In this document: piece by piece, positions 7,398-13,766 of the stretch | Position numbering within the stretch: position 1 is the stretch's first letter | Layout of the letters: each line of letters starts with the position of its first letter | Assembly (NCBI GenBank): GCA_038745535.1 | Contig: JBCDLI010000063.1 | Location: forward strand, 1-13,766 | Origin: JBCDLI01 sp038745535 | GTDB taxonomy: Bacteria > Pseudomonadota > Alphaproteobacteria > Rhizobiales > Rhizobiaceae | Reading direction: 5' to 3' | Length of the DNA: 13,766 nucleotides | Made by a program: the position numbers and the translations under genes | The notes under the pieces: model-generated | Told to the model about the DNA's origin: nothing | The model's input: only the letters and a program-made list of their open reading frames with translations | Databases searched by the model: none

Positions 7398-7523
7398 ACG
7401 CTTTGTGCCCCTCCACATTCCTGCCCTGCACAGTGACAGCACAAAGTAGTATTGTCCACCTTATCAGCCGTGAACTTGCCGCAAGCGTTAACTTGGTATT
7501 TGCTATATGTGGAGCACAACATG

Positions 7524-7565
7524 GCGATAGCAATGTCGCACTGATTTGTGCGTCGGCGCTATCGC
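7524..7565 (+). promoter_or_regulatory. Leader hairpin immediately upstream of the cpdR ribosome binding site
   Basis: GCGATAGC (7524-7531) pairs perfectly with GCTATCGC (7558-7565), and inside it CGCAC (7537-7541) pairs with GTGCG (7548-7552) around a six-base loop. Between them is a 5x5 internal loop that can form one further G-C and one G-U pair. The structure ends five bases before AGG (7571-7573), the cpdR Shine-Dalgarno. No T-tract follows, so it is not an intrinsic terminator. Whether it is transcribed depends on the unknown start site; a translational or mRNA stability role is inferred. Confidence 0.5.
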
Positions 7566-7580
7566 TAAGCAGGTATTGCA

Positions 7581-7940
7581 ATGAAACGAATTTTACTCGC
7601 CGAAGACGATAACGATATGCGCCGCTTTCTGGTCAAAGCGCTGGAACGCAGCGGTTACGAAGTTGTCGATTATGATAATGGCGTCAGCGCCTATGAACGC
7701 CTGCGTGAGGAACCGTTTTCGCTCCTGCTGACAGATATCGTCATGCCAGAAATGGACGGTATCGAACTCGCCCGCCGAGCGACCGAACTCGACCCCGATC
7801 TCAAGGTCATGTTCATCACAGGCTTTGCCGCGGTTGCATTGAAGCCAGAGTCAAAAGCGCCAAAGGAAGCTAAGGTGCTGTCAAAGCCTTTCCACCTGCG
7901 TGATCTCGTTGACGAAGTAGACAAGATGATCGCGGCGTAG
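7581..7940 (+). CDS. cpdR: CpdR, single-domain response regulator controlling ClpXP proteolysis
   Basis: The 119-residue protein is a lone receiver domain with no output domain. It has the acidic pocket Asp9-Asp10, the phospho-acceptor Asp52 in LLLTDIVMPEMDG, Thr80 in FITGFAA, and Lys102 in LSKPFHLRDLV, the last stretch being typical of CpdR. In Caulobacter unphosphorylated CpdR primes ClpXP to destroy PdeA and, through other adaptors, CtrA; phosphorylation via CckA-ChpT switches it off. In Sinorhizobium CpdR1 is needed for normal cell division and symbiosis. The protein ends in two alanines, as expected for a ClpXP-recognised tail. The start has AGG seven bases upstream and a marked leader hairpin. 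It is divergent from the N-formylglutamate amidohydrolase-family gene and followed by tRNA-Val, an arrangement seen in Hyphomicrobiales. Confidence 0.93.
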   Translation: MKRILLAEDDNDMRRFLVKALERSGYEVVDYDNGVSAYERLREEPFSLLLTDIVMPEMDGIELARRATELDPDLKVMFITGFAAVALKPESKAPKEAKVLSKPFHLRDLVDEVDKMIAA

Positions 7941-7985
7941 CTCCGCATTGAAACAGAAATTCTCCACGCCGCCGCCGTTCCGTTA

Positions 7986-8014
7986 TTGACGGCTGTTCAA
8001 CCTGTAGCTATGCC
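7986..8014 (+). promoter_or_regulatory. Promoter of the tRNA-Val gene
   Basis: TTGACG (7986-7991) and TATGCC (8009-8014) are separated by exactly 17 bases, and the predicted transcription start near 8021 lies six bases before the tRNA. This fits the alphaproteobacterial housekeeping promoter pattern. Confidence 0.6.
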
Positions 8015-8026
8015 GCCGTTTCGGAT

Positions 8027-8101
8027 GGGCGATTAGCTCAGCGGGAGAGCACTTCGTTGACATCGAAGGGGTCACTGGTTCAATCCCAGTATCGCCCACC
8101 A
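8027..8101 (+). tRNA. tRNA-Val (anticodon GAC)
   Basis: A full cloverleaf of 75 bases with encoded CCA. The acceptor stem pairs GGGCGAT (8027-8033) with ATCGCCC (8091-8097), the discriminator is A8098, and CCA is 8099-8101. The D arm reads AGCTCAGCGGGAGAGC. The anticodon stem CTTCG/CGAAG encloses the loop TTGACAT with anticodon GAC, which reads GUC and GUU valine codons. The T arm carries GGTTCAATCC. A run of six T follows four bases after CCA and probably serves in termination. Confidence 0.97.
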
Positions 8102-8110
8102 TCCTTTTTT
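8091..8110 (+). terminator. T-tract directly after the tRNA
   Basis: Six T residues (8105-8110) follow the tRNA acceptor stem by seven bases. With the preceding GC-rich stem this resembles the simple termination site often seen after single tRNA genes. There is no separate hairpin. Confidence 0.35.
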
Positions 8111-8152
8111 CCGCAGCAACTACTCACCTCAATGTGCGTTGAACGTCATTAC

Positions 8153-8175
8153 TGGCGGCGTCTAACAAGCCGCCA
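8153..8175 (+). repeat. GC-rich inverted repeat before the CoA-transferase gene
   Basis: TGGCGGC (8153-8159) and GCCGCCA (8169-8175) form a perfect 7-bp stem around a nine-base loop, ending 32 bases before the ATG at 8208. No T-tract follows. It could be a leader hairpin or a repressor operator; the sequence does not decide. Confidence 0.45.
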
Positions 8176-8207
8176 ATCCAAAGCGTTGATGAGGCACACC
8201 TCGTGAC

Positions 8208-9428
8208 ATGACGAACACCGACAAGACCGAACAAACTGCAACAAAAGGCCCGCTCGAAGGCCTGCTTGTCCTCGACATGTCGCGGATTTTGGCGGGGCCC
8301 ACCGCGACGCAACTCATGGGGGACATGGGCGCGACGGTCATAAAGATTGAGAACCCGAAAACCGGCGGCGACGATACGCGGATCTGGGGTCCGCCCTTTG
8401 CAGAAACACACGATGGCGAAAGCGACCTCAGCGCATACTATCTCGCGGCAAACCGGAACAAATTTTCAGTCGCTGCAGATATCTCGACCGAAGAAGGCCG
8501 CGCGACAATCCATGAAATTGCAGCAAAAGCGGACGTGCTGATCGAAAATTATAAAGTCGATGGCCTAAAAAAGTACGGGCTCGACTACGCGACGCTTTCG
8601 GAAAGATACGCGCAACTGGTGTACTGTTCGATTTCCGGCTTCGGCCAAACCGGCCCCAACCGCATGAAGCCGGGCTATGACATTATGGCTCAAGGGTTCG
8701 GCGGCATCATGGCCATCACCGGCGAACCCGACGGCGCGCCAATGAAAGTCGGTCTCGGCATCGCTGACGTCATGTGCGGGATGTATGCGACCGTCGCCAT
8801 ATTGTCAGCACTACGCCACCGCGATCAAATGGGGGAAGGCCAGCACATCGACCTCGGCCTCGTTGATACGCAAATGGCTTGGCTGATCAACGCAGGCACA
8901 AACTATCTGACCGCGGGCAAGGAGCCGGCCCGCCACGGCAACGCGCATCCCAACATCGCACCTTACCAAGATTTCGCGACTGCCGACGGCAATGTGTTGA
9001 TAGCCGTGGGCAACGATGCGCAATACAAACGGTTCTGCGACGTCATCGACCGACCAGATTTGGCAGAAGCCGAGCAGTATCAAACCAATCAATCGCGTTT
9101 GCAGAACCGAACGCCGCTTATTGGGGAACTGGCCAAAACGCTCGCTACATTCCAGCGCGCAGACCTATTACAAAAATTGGAAGACGCGAGCGTTCCCTGC
9201 GGGCCCATTCACACAATCGGCGAGGCTCTGCGCTCAGATCAGGCCGTTGCTCGCGAAAGCGTTATCCGCATGGAGCACGATCAAACCGTCACAGGTTCCA
9301 TGGAACTCCTTGGAAATCCAATCAAATTCTCCAAAACGCCAGTGACGTACCGCAAGCCTCCGCCGCGCTTTGGTGATGACACGGACACGCTTCATCACAT
9401 TCTGGCGAAGTTTGCCGAGCGGCGCTAG
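8208..9428 (+). CDS. Class III CoA-transferase (CaiB/BaiF family)
   Basis: The 406-residue protein shows the class III CoA-transferase pattern: PLEGLLVLDMSRILAGP near the N-terminus, LGADVIKIE-like segment MGATVIKIENP at 40-50, the LAANRNKFSV block at 79-88, VLIENYKVDGL at 110-120, SISGFGQTGP at 141-150, and the catalytic Asp158 in PGYDIMAQG. Such enzymes move CoA between carboxylic acids in the cytoplasm through an aspartyl-CoA anhydride, in pathways for carnitine, oxalate, mesaconate or aromatic acids. The substrate pair cannot be assigned; no dehydrogenase or hydratase partner gene is beside it. The start is an ATG with poor Shine-Dalgarno (GAGG about 15 bases upstream). Base composition and style match its neighbours. 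Upstream lies tRNA-Val, downstream the opg operon behind a 139-base gap. Confidence 0.9.
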   Translation: MTNTDKTEQTATKGPLEGLLVLDMSRILAGPTATQLMGDMGATVIKIENPKTGGDDTRIWGPPFAETHDGESDLSAYYLAANRNKFSVAADISTEEGRATIHEIAAKADVLIENYKVDGLKKYGLDYATLSERYAQLVYCSISGFGQTGPNRMKPGYDIMAQGFGGIMAITGEPDGAPMKVGLGIADVMCGMYATVAILSALRHRDQMGEGQHIDLGLVDTQMAWLINAGTNYLTAGKEPARHGNAHPNIAPYQDFATADGNVLIAVGNDAQYKRFCDVIDRPDLAEAEQYQTNQSRLQNRTPLIGELAKTLATFQRADLLQKLEDASVPCGPIHTIGEALRSDQAVARESVIRMEHDQTVTGSMELLGNPIKFSKTPVTYRKPPPRFGDDTDTLHHILAKFAERR

Positions 9429-9511
9429 CACTGCATCACTGCGCAATATAATTTCGCTGGGTGTGGGAACTTTGCCCTGAATAGGCCGTATTGCACTGCA
9501 CAAAGTGATAA

Positions 9512-9540
9512 TTGGCGCACGATAATGACGGGCGTAATTA
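9512..9540 (+). promoter_or_regulatory. Candidate promoter of the opg operon
   Basis: TTGGCG (9512-9517) and TAATTA (9535-9540) are 17 bases apart, 27 bases before the opgC start. The match to consensus is moderate and no other element supports it, so this is tentative. Confidence 0.25.
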
Positions 9541-9567
9541 GGTGGGACCGGCGGCCTAAAGGAAAAA

Positions 9568-10800
9568 GTGGCCCACCTCACGGAATTTGAAATGGCCCTC
9601 GCCCAAGATAGTTTTACGTTTCCAACCCAAACAAAAGTAAGTGACGAAACGTCGAGTGTTTCCCGCGTTCGAGATCCGCGTCTCGATTTTTTCCGCGGCG
9701 TTGCGATGTTTATCATTTTGATCGCCCATGTGCCCGGAAATTGGCTGACGCTCTGGATCCCGGCGCGGTTTGGTTTTTCCGATGCAACCGAGACGTTCGT
9801 GTTCTGCTCTGGCATGGCGTCTGCGATCGCTTTCGGTCGCGTGTTTCGTGATCAAGGCATTGCGTTGGGCACAGCACGGGTCGGGTTCCGATGCTATCAA
9901 GTATACTGGGCGCACATCTGCCTGTTCATCGCGATAGCGACCACAATGGTCGTGCTCAACCAGATTTTCCCCGACGGTCGCGACTATGTTGGCCAGCTGA
10001 ACCTTTACCCGTTTTTCAACGAGCCGCAGACCAATTTACTCGGACTGATTACCCTCACCTACGTCCCGAACTATTTCGATATTCTGCCGATGTATCTGGT
10101 CGTGCTCGCCCTGATGCCACTCATGTATGCGCTGGCACGCGTTCACGTTATGCTCGCTGTCACGGCATCAGTTTCCCTTTGGCTCGGCGCAAACGTCTTT
10201 GGTTGGTCACTACCCGCAGAGCCATGGTCCGACCGCGAATGGTTCTTCAATCCGTTTGGCTGGCAATTGATCTTTTTTACCGGCTTTGCGCTGATGGCAG
10301 GATTTCTAAACCCACCGCCGCTCGACAGACGGCTTTTCTGGATCGCGGTTGCGGTGATCATCGCGTCACTACCGTTTGCCTATTTCCGCCTCTACAACGC
10401 TTTTCCCGTCTTTCTCGATTTTCGTCGCGAGTTCGAAGTTTTGTTCAACAAAACCGACTTCGGCATTCTGCGATACATCCACTTCCTGGCCACCGCCTAT
10501 GTCGCTTGGGTTTTGGTCGGGCCGAAGGGTTCGCGCATTTTGCCACCTGAACGTGGGTCTGCACTTGCAAGAATTTGGGAAACGACACTTCGCTTCATCA
10601 TGAAGGTCGGCCAGCAGTCGCTCGCAGCATTCATTGCGTCCATGTACATCGCCCGCCTTCTCGGTGCGGCGCTTGATCAATTGGGCCGCAGCTATTTCAC
10701 AATGACCATGGTCAATGCCGCAGGCTTTGCTTTGCTCATTGCAGTCGCTTACGGCGCCGGCTGGTTCAAATCCCAACCTTGGCGAAAGCGGGCCGCCTGA
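9568..10800 (+). CDS. opgC: OpgC, succinyl-modifying membrane acyltransferase of periplasmic glucans
   Basis: The 410-residue polytopic inner-membrane protein matches the OpgC family. The opening motif RDPRLDFFRGVAMFIILIAH (35-54) and SDATETFVFCSGM (71-83) are the family signature, followed by about ten hydrophobic segments, including LFIAIATTMVVLN, the YLVVLALMPLMYAL helix, and a last one ending in WFKSQPW. OpgC adds succinyl groups to osmoregulated periplasmic glucans, giving them negative charge. The frame starts at a GTG (9568) with AGGA five bases upstream; an ATG at 9592, with a weak GGA, would shorten it by eight residues and is also possible. The stop is one base before the opgG start, so the two are translationally coupled. 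The lone His54 and Asp72 may be active-site residues. Confidence 0.92.
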   Translation: MAHLTEFEMALAQDSFTFPTQTKVSDETSSVSRVRDPRLDFFRGVAMFIILIAHVPGNWLTLWIPARFGFSDATETFVFCSGMASAIAFGRVFRDQGIALGTARVGFRCYQVYWAHICLFIAIATTMVVLNQIFPDGRDYVGQLNLYPFFNEPQTNLLGLITLTYVPNYFDILPMYLVVLALMPLMYALARVHVMLAVTASVSLWLGANVFGWSLPAEPWSDREWFFNPFGWQLIFFTGFALMAGFLNPPPLDRRLFWIAVAVIIASLPFAYFRLYNAFPVFLDFRREFEVLFNKTDFGILRYIHFLATAYVAWVLVGPKGSRILPPERGSALARIWETTLRFIMKVGQQSLAAFIASMYIARLLGAALDQLGRSYFTMTMVNAAGFALLIAVAYGAGWFKSQPWRKRAA

Positions 10801-10801
10801 C

Positions 10802-12343
10802 ATGTTGAGACGTGAATTCCTGATCGGCCTGATAGCGCTTACGGCGGCACCGAGTGGGGCGCACGCTTCATCAACAGCGCTCAATCAGCCAACACTGCTT
10901 CCGCTCGGCCAGTCCGAAGAGTTCTCCCTAGACCTGTTGTCGGCCATGGCACGGCAGATGGCTGAAACCGATTATCAGCCGAGGACGCCCGTCAATAATG
11001 CGTGGCGTAACCTCTCCTACGATGACTACGTGTCGATCTGGTTTAACGAGAACTACGCGCTTTGGCGCGGCGACGCAGAAACGCCGCTTGAAGTCGATCT
11101 CTTCACCGCAGGCTTATACTATCCAACACCTATTCAGGTCGCAGTCGTTGAAAATGGCAGCGCCCGCCGTGTCGGGTTTTCCTTCGATGCGTTCGACAAG
11201 ACCGACAAGTTTCCAGACATCCCCATTGACGATACGCTTGGCTATTCCGGTATCCGGCTGCGTGCGGAGATCGAGAAACCGGGCACCTATCAGGAATTCT
11301 CTGTTTTTCAGGGCGCGAGCTATTTCCGCGCTATTGGCACGGGCAATATCTACGGCCTGTCTGCGCGGGGCTTGGCAATAGACACCGCTTCACCAGCCGG
11401 AGAAGAATTCCCCGATTTCACCCATTTCTGGATCGAGAAACCAACCCGCGATAATCCGGTATTTATCGTTCACGCACTGCTCGACAGTGAAAGCTGCACC
11501 GGTGCTTACACGTTCGAAATCGAAACGGGCGAACCGCTTTCCATGGACGTAAAGGCGGAGATATTTCCCCGCCGACCGCTCAATCATGTTGGCATCGCAC
11601 CGCTCACATCCATGTTCCAGTTCGACGAGACCAACCGCAACCGGTTCGATGACTTCCGCCCCGCAGTGCACGACTCCGACGGTCTTCTCATTTTGAATGG
11701 CAATGGAGAGAAAATCTGGCGACCTCTCGCGAACCCCAAGACGCTCCAGATCAGCGCATTTCAGGACCGTGACCCGCGGGGCTTCGGGCTCATGCAACGT
11801 GCCCGCGCGTTTAGCGATTTCGCAGACTTGGAAGCGCTTTACCATCGCCGCCCCGGCGCTTGGATCGAGCCAAAGGAAAGTTGGGGAGAAGGCGCGGTCG
11901 TTCTCGTCGAAATACCGACCGAGGAGGAAGTGTTCGACAACATTGTGAGCTATTGGCGGCCACGGCAGGAGCTACAGCCCGGCCAGTCGCACACCATGAC
12001 TTATAAGCTGATCTGGGGCGCGTCGCCGGAACCCGATGTCGATGTGTTGTCTGTTTTAAACACACGGATCGGCAAAGCCGCATTTGGCGATGGCATCATC
12101 GTCACGATCGATTATGAAGCAGGGACAATCGTACCCAATGATCTCACCCAGATTGAACGTTATATCAGCGCAAGCACCGGCGAGGTCTCCGAAGGTGTTT
12201 TACAAACCAATCCAGAAACCGGAGGTCCACGACTGGCCTTCCGGTTCATACCCGGAGATGCAGAGCTCATTGAGCTTCGAGCCCAGCTGGTACTCGGCGA
12301 TAAACGGCTGACCGAAGTCTGGCTTTATCGGTGGACCGCATGA
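10802..12343 (+). CDS. opgG: OpgG/OpgD, periplasmic glucan biosynthesis protein with twin-arginine signal
   Basis: The 513-residue protein belongs to the MdoG/OpgG-OpgD family, periplasmic beta-sandwich proteins that work on the glucan made by OpgH; recent work on family members indicates glucan hydrolase or transferase activity. The N-terminal MLRREFLIGLIALTAAPSGA has a twin-arginine motif (RREFLIG) and likely cleavage after AHA at residue 22, as in E. coli OpgD and unlike Sec-exported OpgG. Landmarks are LSYDDYVSIWFNENYALW (71-88), the GASYFRAIG stretch, FPDFTHFWIE, NHVGIAPLTSMF, and the basic-aromatic DRDPRGFGLMQR. The frame is open 29 codons further upstream inside opgC, but ATG 10802 gives the correct export signal. 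It overlaps the opgH start by four bases (ATGA). No second paralogue is in the window, so the G versus D label is uncertain. Confidence 0.92.
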   Translation: MLRREFLIGLIALTAAPSGAHASSTALNQPTLLPLGQSEEFSLDLLSAMARQMAETDYQPRTPVNNAWRNLSYDDYVSIWFNENYALWRGDAETPLEVDLFTAGLYYPTPIQVAVVENGSARRVGFSFDAFDKTDKFPDIPIDDTLGYSGIRLRAEIEKPGTYQEFSVFQGASYFRAIGTGNIYGLSARGLAIDTASPAGEEFPDFTHFWIEKPTRDNPVFIVHALLDSESCTGAYTFEIETGEPLSMDVKAEIFPRRPLNHVGIAPLTSMFQFDETNRNRFDDFRPAVHDSDGLLILNGNGEKIWRPLANPKTLQISAFQDRDPRGFGLMQRARAFSDFADLEALYHRRPGAWIEPKESWGEGAVVLVEIPTEEEVFDNIVSYWRPRQELQPGQSHTMTYKLIWGASPEPDVDVLSVLNTRIGKAAFGDGIIVTIDYEAGTIVPNDLTQIERYISASTGEVSEGVLQTNPETGGPRLAFRFIPGDAELIELRAQLVLGDKRLTEVWLYRWTA

Positions 12344-13766
12344 TGGGTTATGGTTTTGCGAAAATGCCACCCAAAGCGCCACTTCCAATGGCGCAGCAGG
12401 ACTTCAGTAGATGCCCGAAAGAGCAGGCATCACAGGAAAGAAGCACGTTAGGAGAGTATATTTCACGAACGGCTGCGTTTGCGCCTGCCATCCTTCTCAC
12501 ACTGATTTTCAGCTACGCCATCTTCAATTGGTTGAGTTATGGCGGTGTCACACCGGTCAAGGCCGCGGTCGTCATGCTGGTCGCCTTCACTTTCATATGG
12601 GTCTCACTATCGGCTGCAGCGGTGGCTTTGGGGATTTCGCGCTTCATCAGAAAACCCGGATTTTTGAAGCGAGAGAAGGATGATACGCATTCCAACCACG
12701 CCCAGCGCGTCGCGCTGCTGACGCCCATCTACAATGAAGACCCCGCAGACGTGTTCGGCAACGCTTGGGCCATGCTGCAAGACCTCTCCCATGGTCGCCA
12801 ACAGGACAGCTTCACGCTCTTCATTTTGAGCGACACTAAGGACCCGGCAATTGCGCGGCTAGAAGAGCAGGCGTTCTTCGCGTTGCAGGAAACAGTGGCG
12901 CCCAAAATTAACGTATTCTATCGACGCCGGGCCGACAACACTGACAAGAAGGTGGGCAACATAGCTGACTGGATCGAGAATTGGGGTGCTGCCTACGACG
13001 CGATGCTCATCCTTGACGCTGACAGTTTGATGAGCGGCGCGGCCATCCGAAACCTTGCCCGTGAACTTGCAGCCCATCCCGAAGCAGGTCTCATCCAAAG
13101 TTTCCCAGCACTCATAGGTTCGCGAACGCTTTTTGGCCGTATGCAGCAGTTTTCAAATGCGGTTTACGGTTGGCTTCTAGCAGAAGGCCTTTCCGTTTGG
13201 TCACAAAGTGAGGGCAATTACTGGGGCCACAACGCCATCATCCGCGTCCGTGCCTTCGCCGATAGCGCTCGCCTGCCACACCTGCCACGCCGTCGCGGAA
13301 GCGAAGACCTGATTTTGAGCCATGACTTTGTGGAGGCAGGCATGCTTCGCCGCGCAGGATGGGGTGTTCGCTTCCTGCCGCGCGCATCGGGCAGCTTTGA
13401 AGAAACACCGCAAACCGTGATCGACTACTGCCTGCGTGATCGACGGTGGTGCAAGGGCAATCTTCAACACCTGCGCCTGCTAACCGTGAAAGGGTTCCAT
13501 CCGGTCTCACGGTTCCACCTTTTGCAGGGCGCTTTCGCCTTCCTCATGTCACCCGCTTGGTTTGCTTTGCTGATCGTGTGGTCACTCGTGGGAACGATGT
13601 CAGACAACAGCGCAAGCTATTTCACACCGCTCAATCCGCTTTACCCCGTTTGGCCCGAACAGGCGCCTTTTGGAGGTTCGCTCTTCCTCTTTTTCATCTA
13701 CGGCATGCTTTTGCTGCCAAAGGTTCTGGGCGCATTTGCTCTTGGGCTACGCCGACGTATCCGCGA
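12340..13766 (+). CDS. opgH: OpgH, membrane glucan glucosyltransferase (3' end cut off)
   Basis: The frame is open from ATG 12340 to the right edge (475 codons), so the C-terminus is missing; the family is usually 600-850 residues. It is a processive family 2 glucosyltransferase of the inner membrane that builds the beta-glucan backbone from UDP-glucose. Two N-terminal membrane helices (about 45-66 and 75-100) precede the cytoplasmic catalytic domain: LLTPIYNEDP (126-135), SDTKD (164-168), the metal-binding ILDADS with Asp226 and Asp228, SEDLILSHDFVEAG (321-334) with the catalytic-base Asp329 region, and RDRRWCKGN (366-374), the acceptor-binding R-x-x-RW motif. Membrane helices resume at about 393-418 and 446-467. 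The start overlaps the opgG stop and has GGTGG five bases upstream; a second ATG follows at once. The N-terminal cytoplasmic extension before the first helix is short. Confidence 0.93.
   Translation, partial: MMGYGFAKMPPKAPLPMAQQDFSRCPKEQASQERSTLGEYISRTAAFAPAILLTLIFSYAIFNWLSYGGVTPVKAAVVMLVAFTFIWVSLSAAAVALGISRFIRKPGFLKREKDDTHSNHAQRVALLTPIYNEDPADVFGNAWAMLQDLSHGRQQDSFTLFILSDTKDPAIARLEEQAFFALQETVAPKINVFYRRRADNTDKKVGNIADWIENWGAAYDAMLILDADSLMSGAAIRNLARELAAHPEAGLIQSFPALIGSRTLFGRMQQFSNAVYGWLLAEGLSVWSQSEGNYWGHNAIIRVRAFADSARLPHLPRRRGSEDLILSHDFVEAGMLRRAGWGVRFLPRASGSFEETPQTVIDYCLRDRRWCKGNLQHLRLLTVKGFHPVSRFHLLQGAFAFLMSPAWFALLIVWSLVGTMSDNSASYFTPLNPLYPVWPEQAPFGGSLFLFFIYGMLLLPKVLGAFALGLRRRIR

Noticed and set aside
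7475..7485. Short palindrome CTTGC-C-GCAAG in the divergent spacer between the N-formylglutamate amidohydrolase-family gene and cpdR
   Set aside because: Only five base pairs, no recognised regulator motif; too weak to call an operator.
7488..7501. TTAA-N7-TTTG as a CtrA box upstream of cpdR
   Set aside because: The second half-site does not match TTAA well enough; attractive biologically but not supported by the bases.
7962..7992. Possible terminator after cpdR (GCCGT with ACGGC, ten-base loop)
   Set aside because: The stem is only five pairs, the right arm overlaps the tRNA -35 element, and no T-tract follows.
10369..10884. Minus-strand open frame of 171 codons over opgC/opgG
   Set aside because: It is antisense to a well-supported conserved gene and spans the opgC-opgG junction, with no ribosome binding site or family motif.
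1..13766. Defence system, biosynthetic cluster, prophage, integron or CRISPR array
   Set aside because: Every sizeable gene is explained by a known household family; there are no repeats with regular spacers, no integrase or transposase, and no att-like duplication flanking the tRNA-Val gene within the window.

Overview
The window reads as chromosomal DNA of an alphaproteobacterium, most likely of the order Hyphomicrobiales (Rhizobiales). The evidence is a GapR (DUF2312) nucleoid protein, a CpdR single-domain response regulator divergent from an N-formylglutamate amidohydrolase-family gene and followed by tRNA-Val(GAC), and an IbpA-type small heat-shock protein whose leader looks like a ROSE RNA thermometer. 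No mobile element, CRISPR array, phage gene or rRNA is visible. Coding density is high and no gene-free stretch reaches 300 bases; the longest runs from the hsp20 start to the next gene (3871-4117) and holds regulatory RNA and a promoter.

Left part (1-4660): a DUF882/M15-like peptidoglycan peptidase gene cut by the left edge, convergent with gapR; then a low-specificity L-threonine aldolase gene divergent from gapR; then an hsp20 gene on the minus strand with a clear intrinsic terminator, a ROSE-type leader and a sigma-32-like promoter; then a small, very arginine-rich exported protein with its own intrinsic terminator.

Middle (4726-8101): an alpha/beta hydrolase convergent with a minus-strand pair, an N-formylglutamate amidohydrolase-family gene followed by hisN. 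Divergent from that pair is cpdR, whose leader contains a long hairpin directly before the ribosome binding site. A tRNA-Val(GAC) gene with encoded CCA and a good -35/-10 promoter follows.

Right part (8208-13766): a class III CoA-transferase gene, then a tightly packed opgC-opgG(D)-opgH operon for osmoregulated periplasmic glucans. OpgH would polymerise and export the beta-glucan backbone, the Tat-type exported OpgG/OpgD homologue would shape it in the periplasm, and OpgC would add succinyl groups. opgH runs off the right edge after 475 codons.

Most of the window is well-known core gene content. I found no convincing wholly undescribed system. The observations most worth a second look are the cpdR leader hairpin with a mutually exclusive alternative pairing, the ROSE/sigma-32 double control of hsp20, and the compact opgCGH operon with a twin-arginine OpgG/D.
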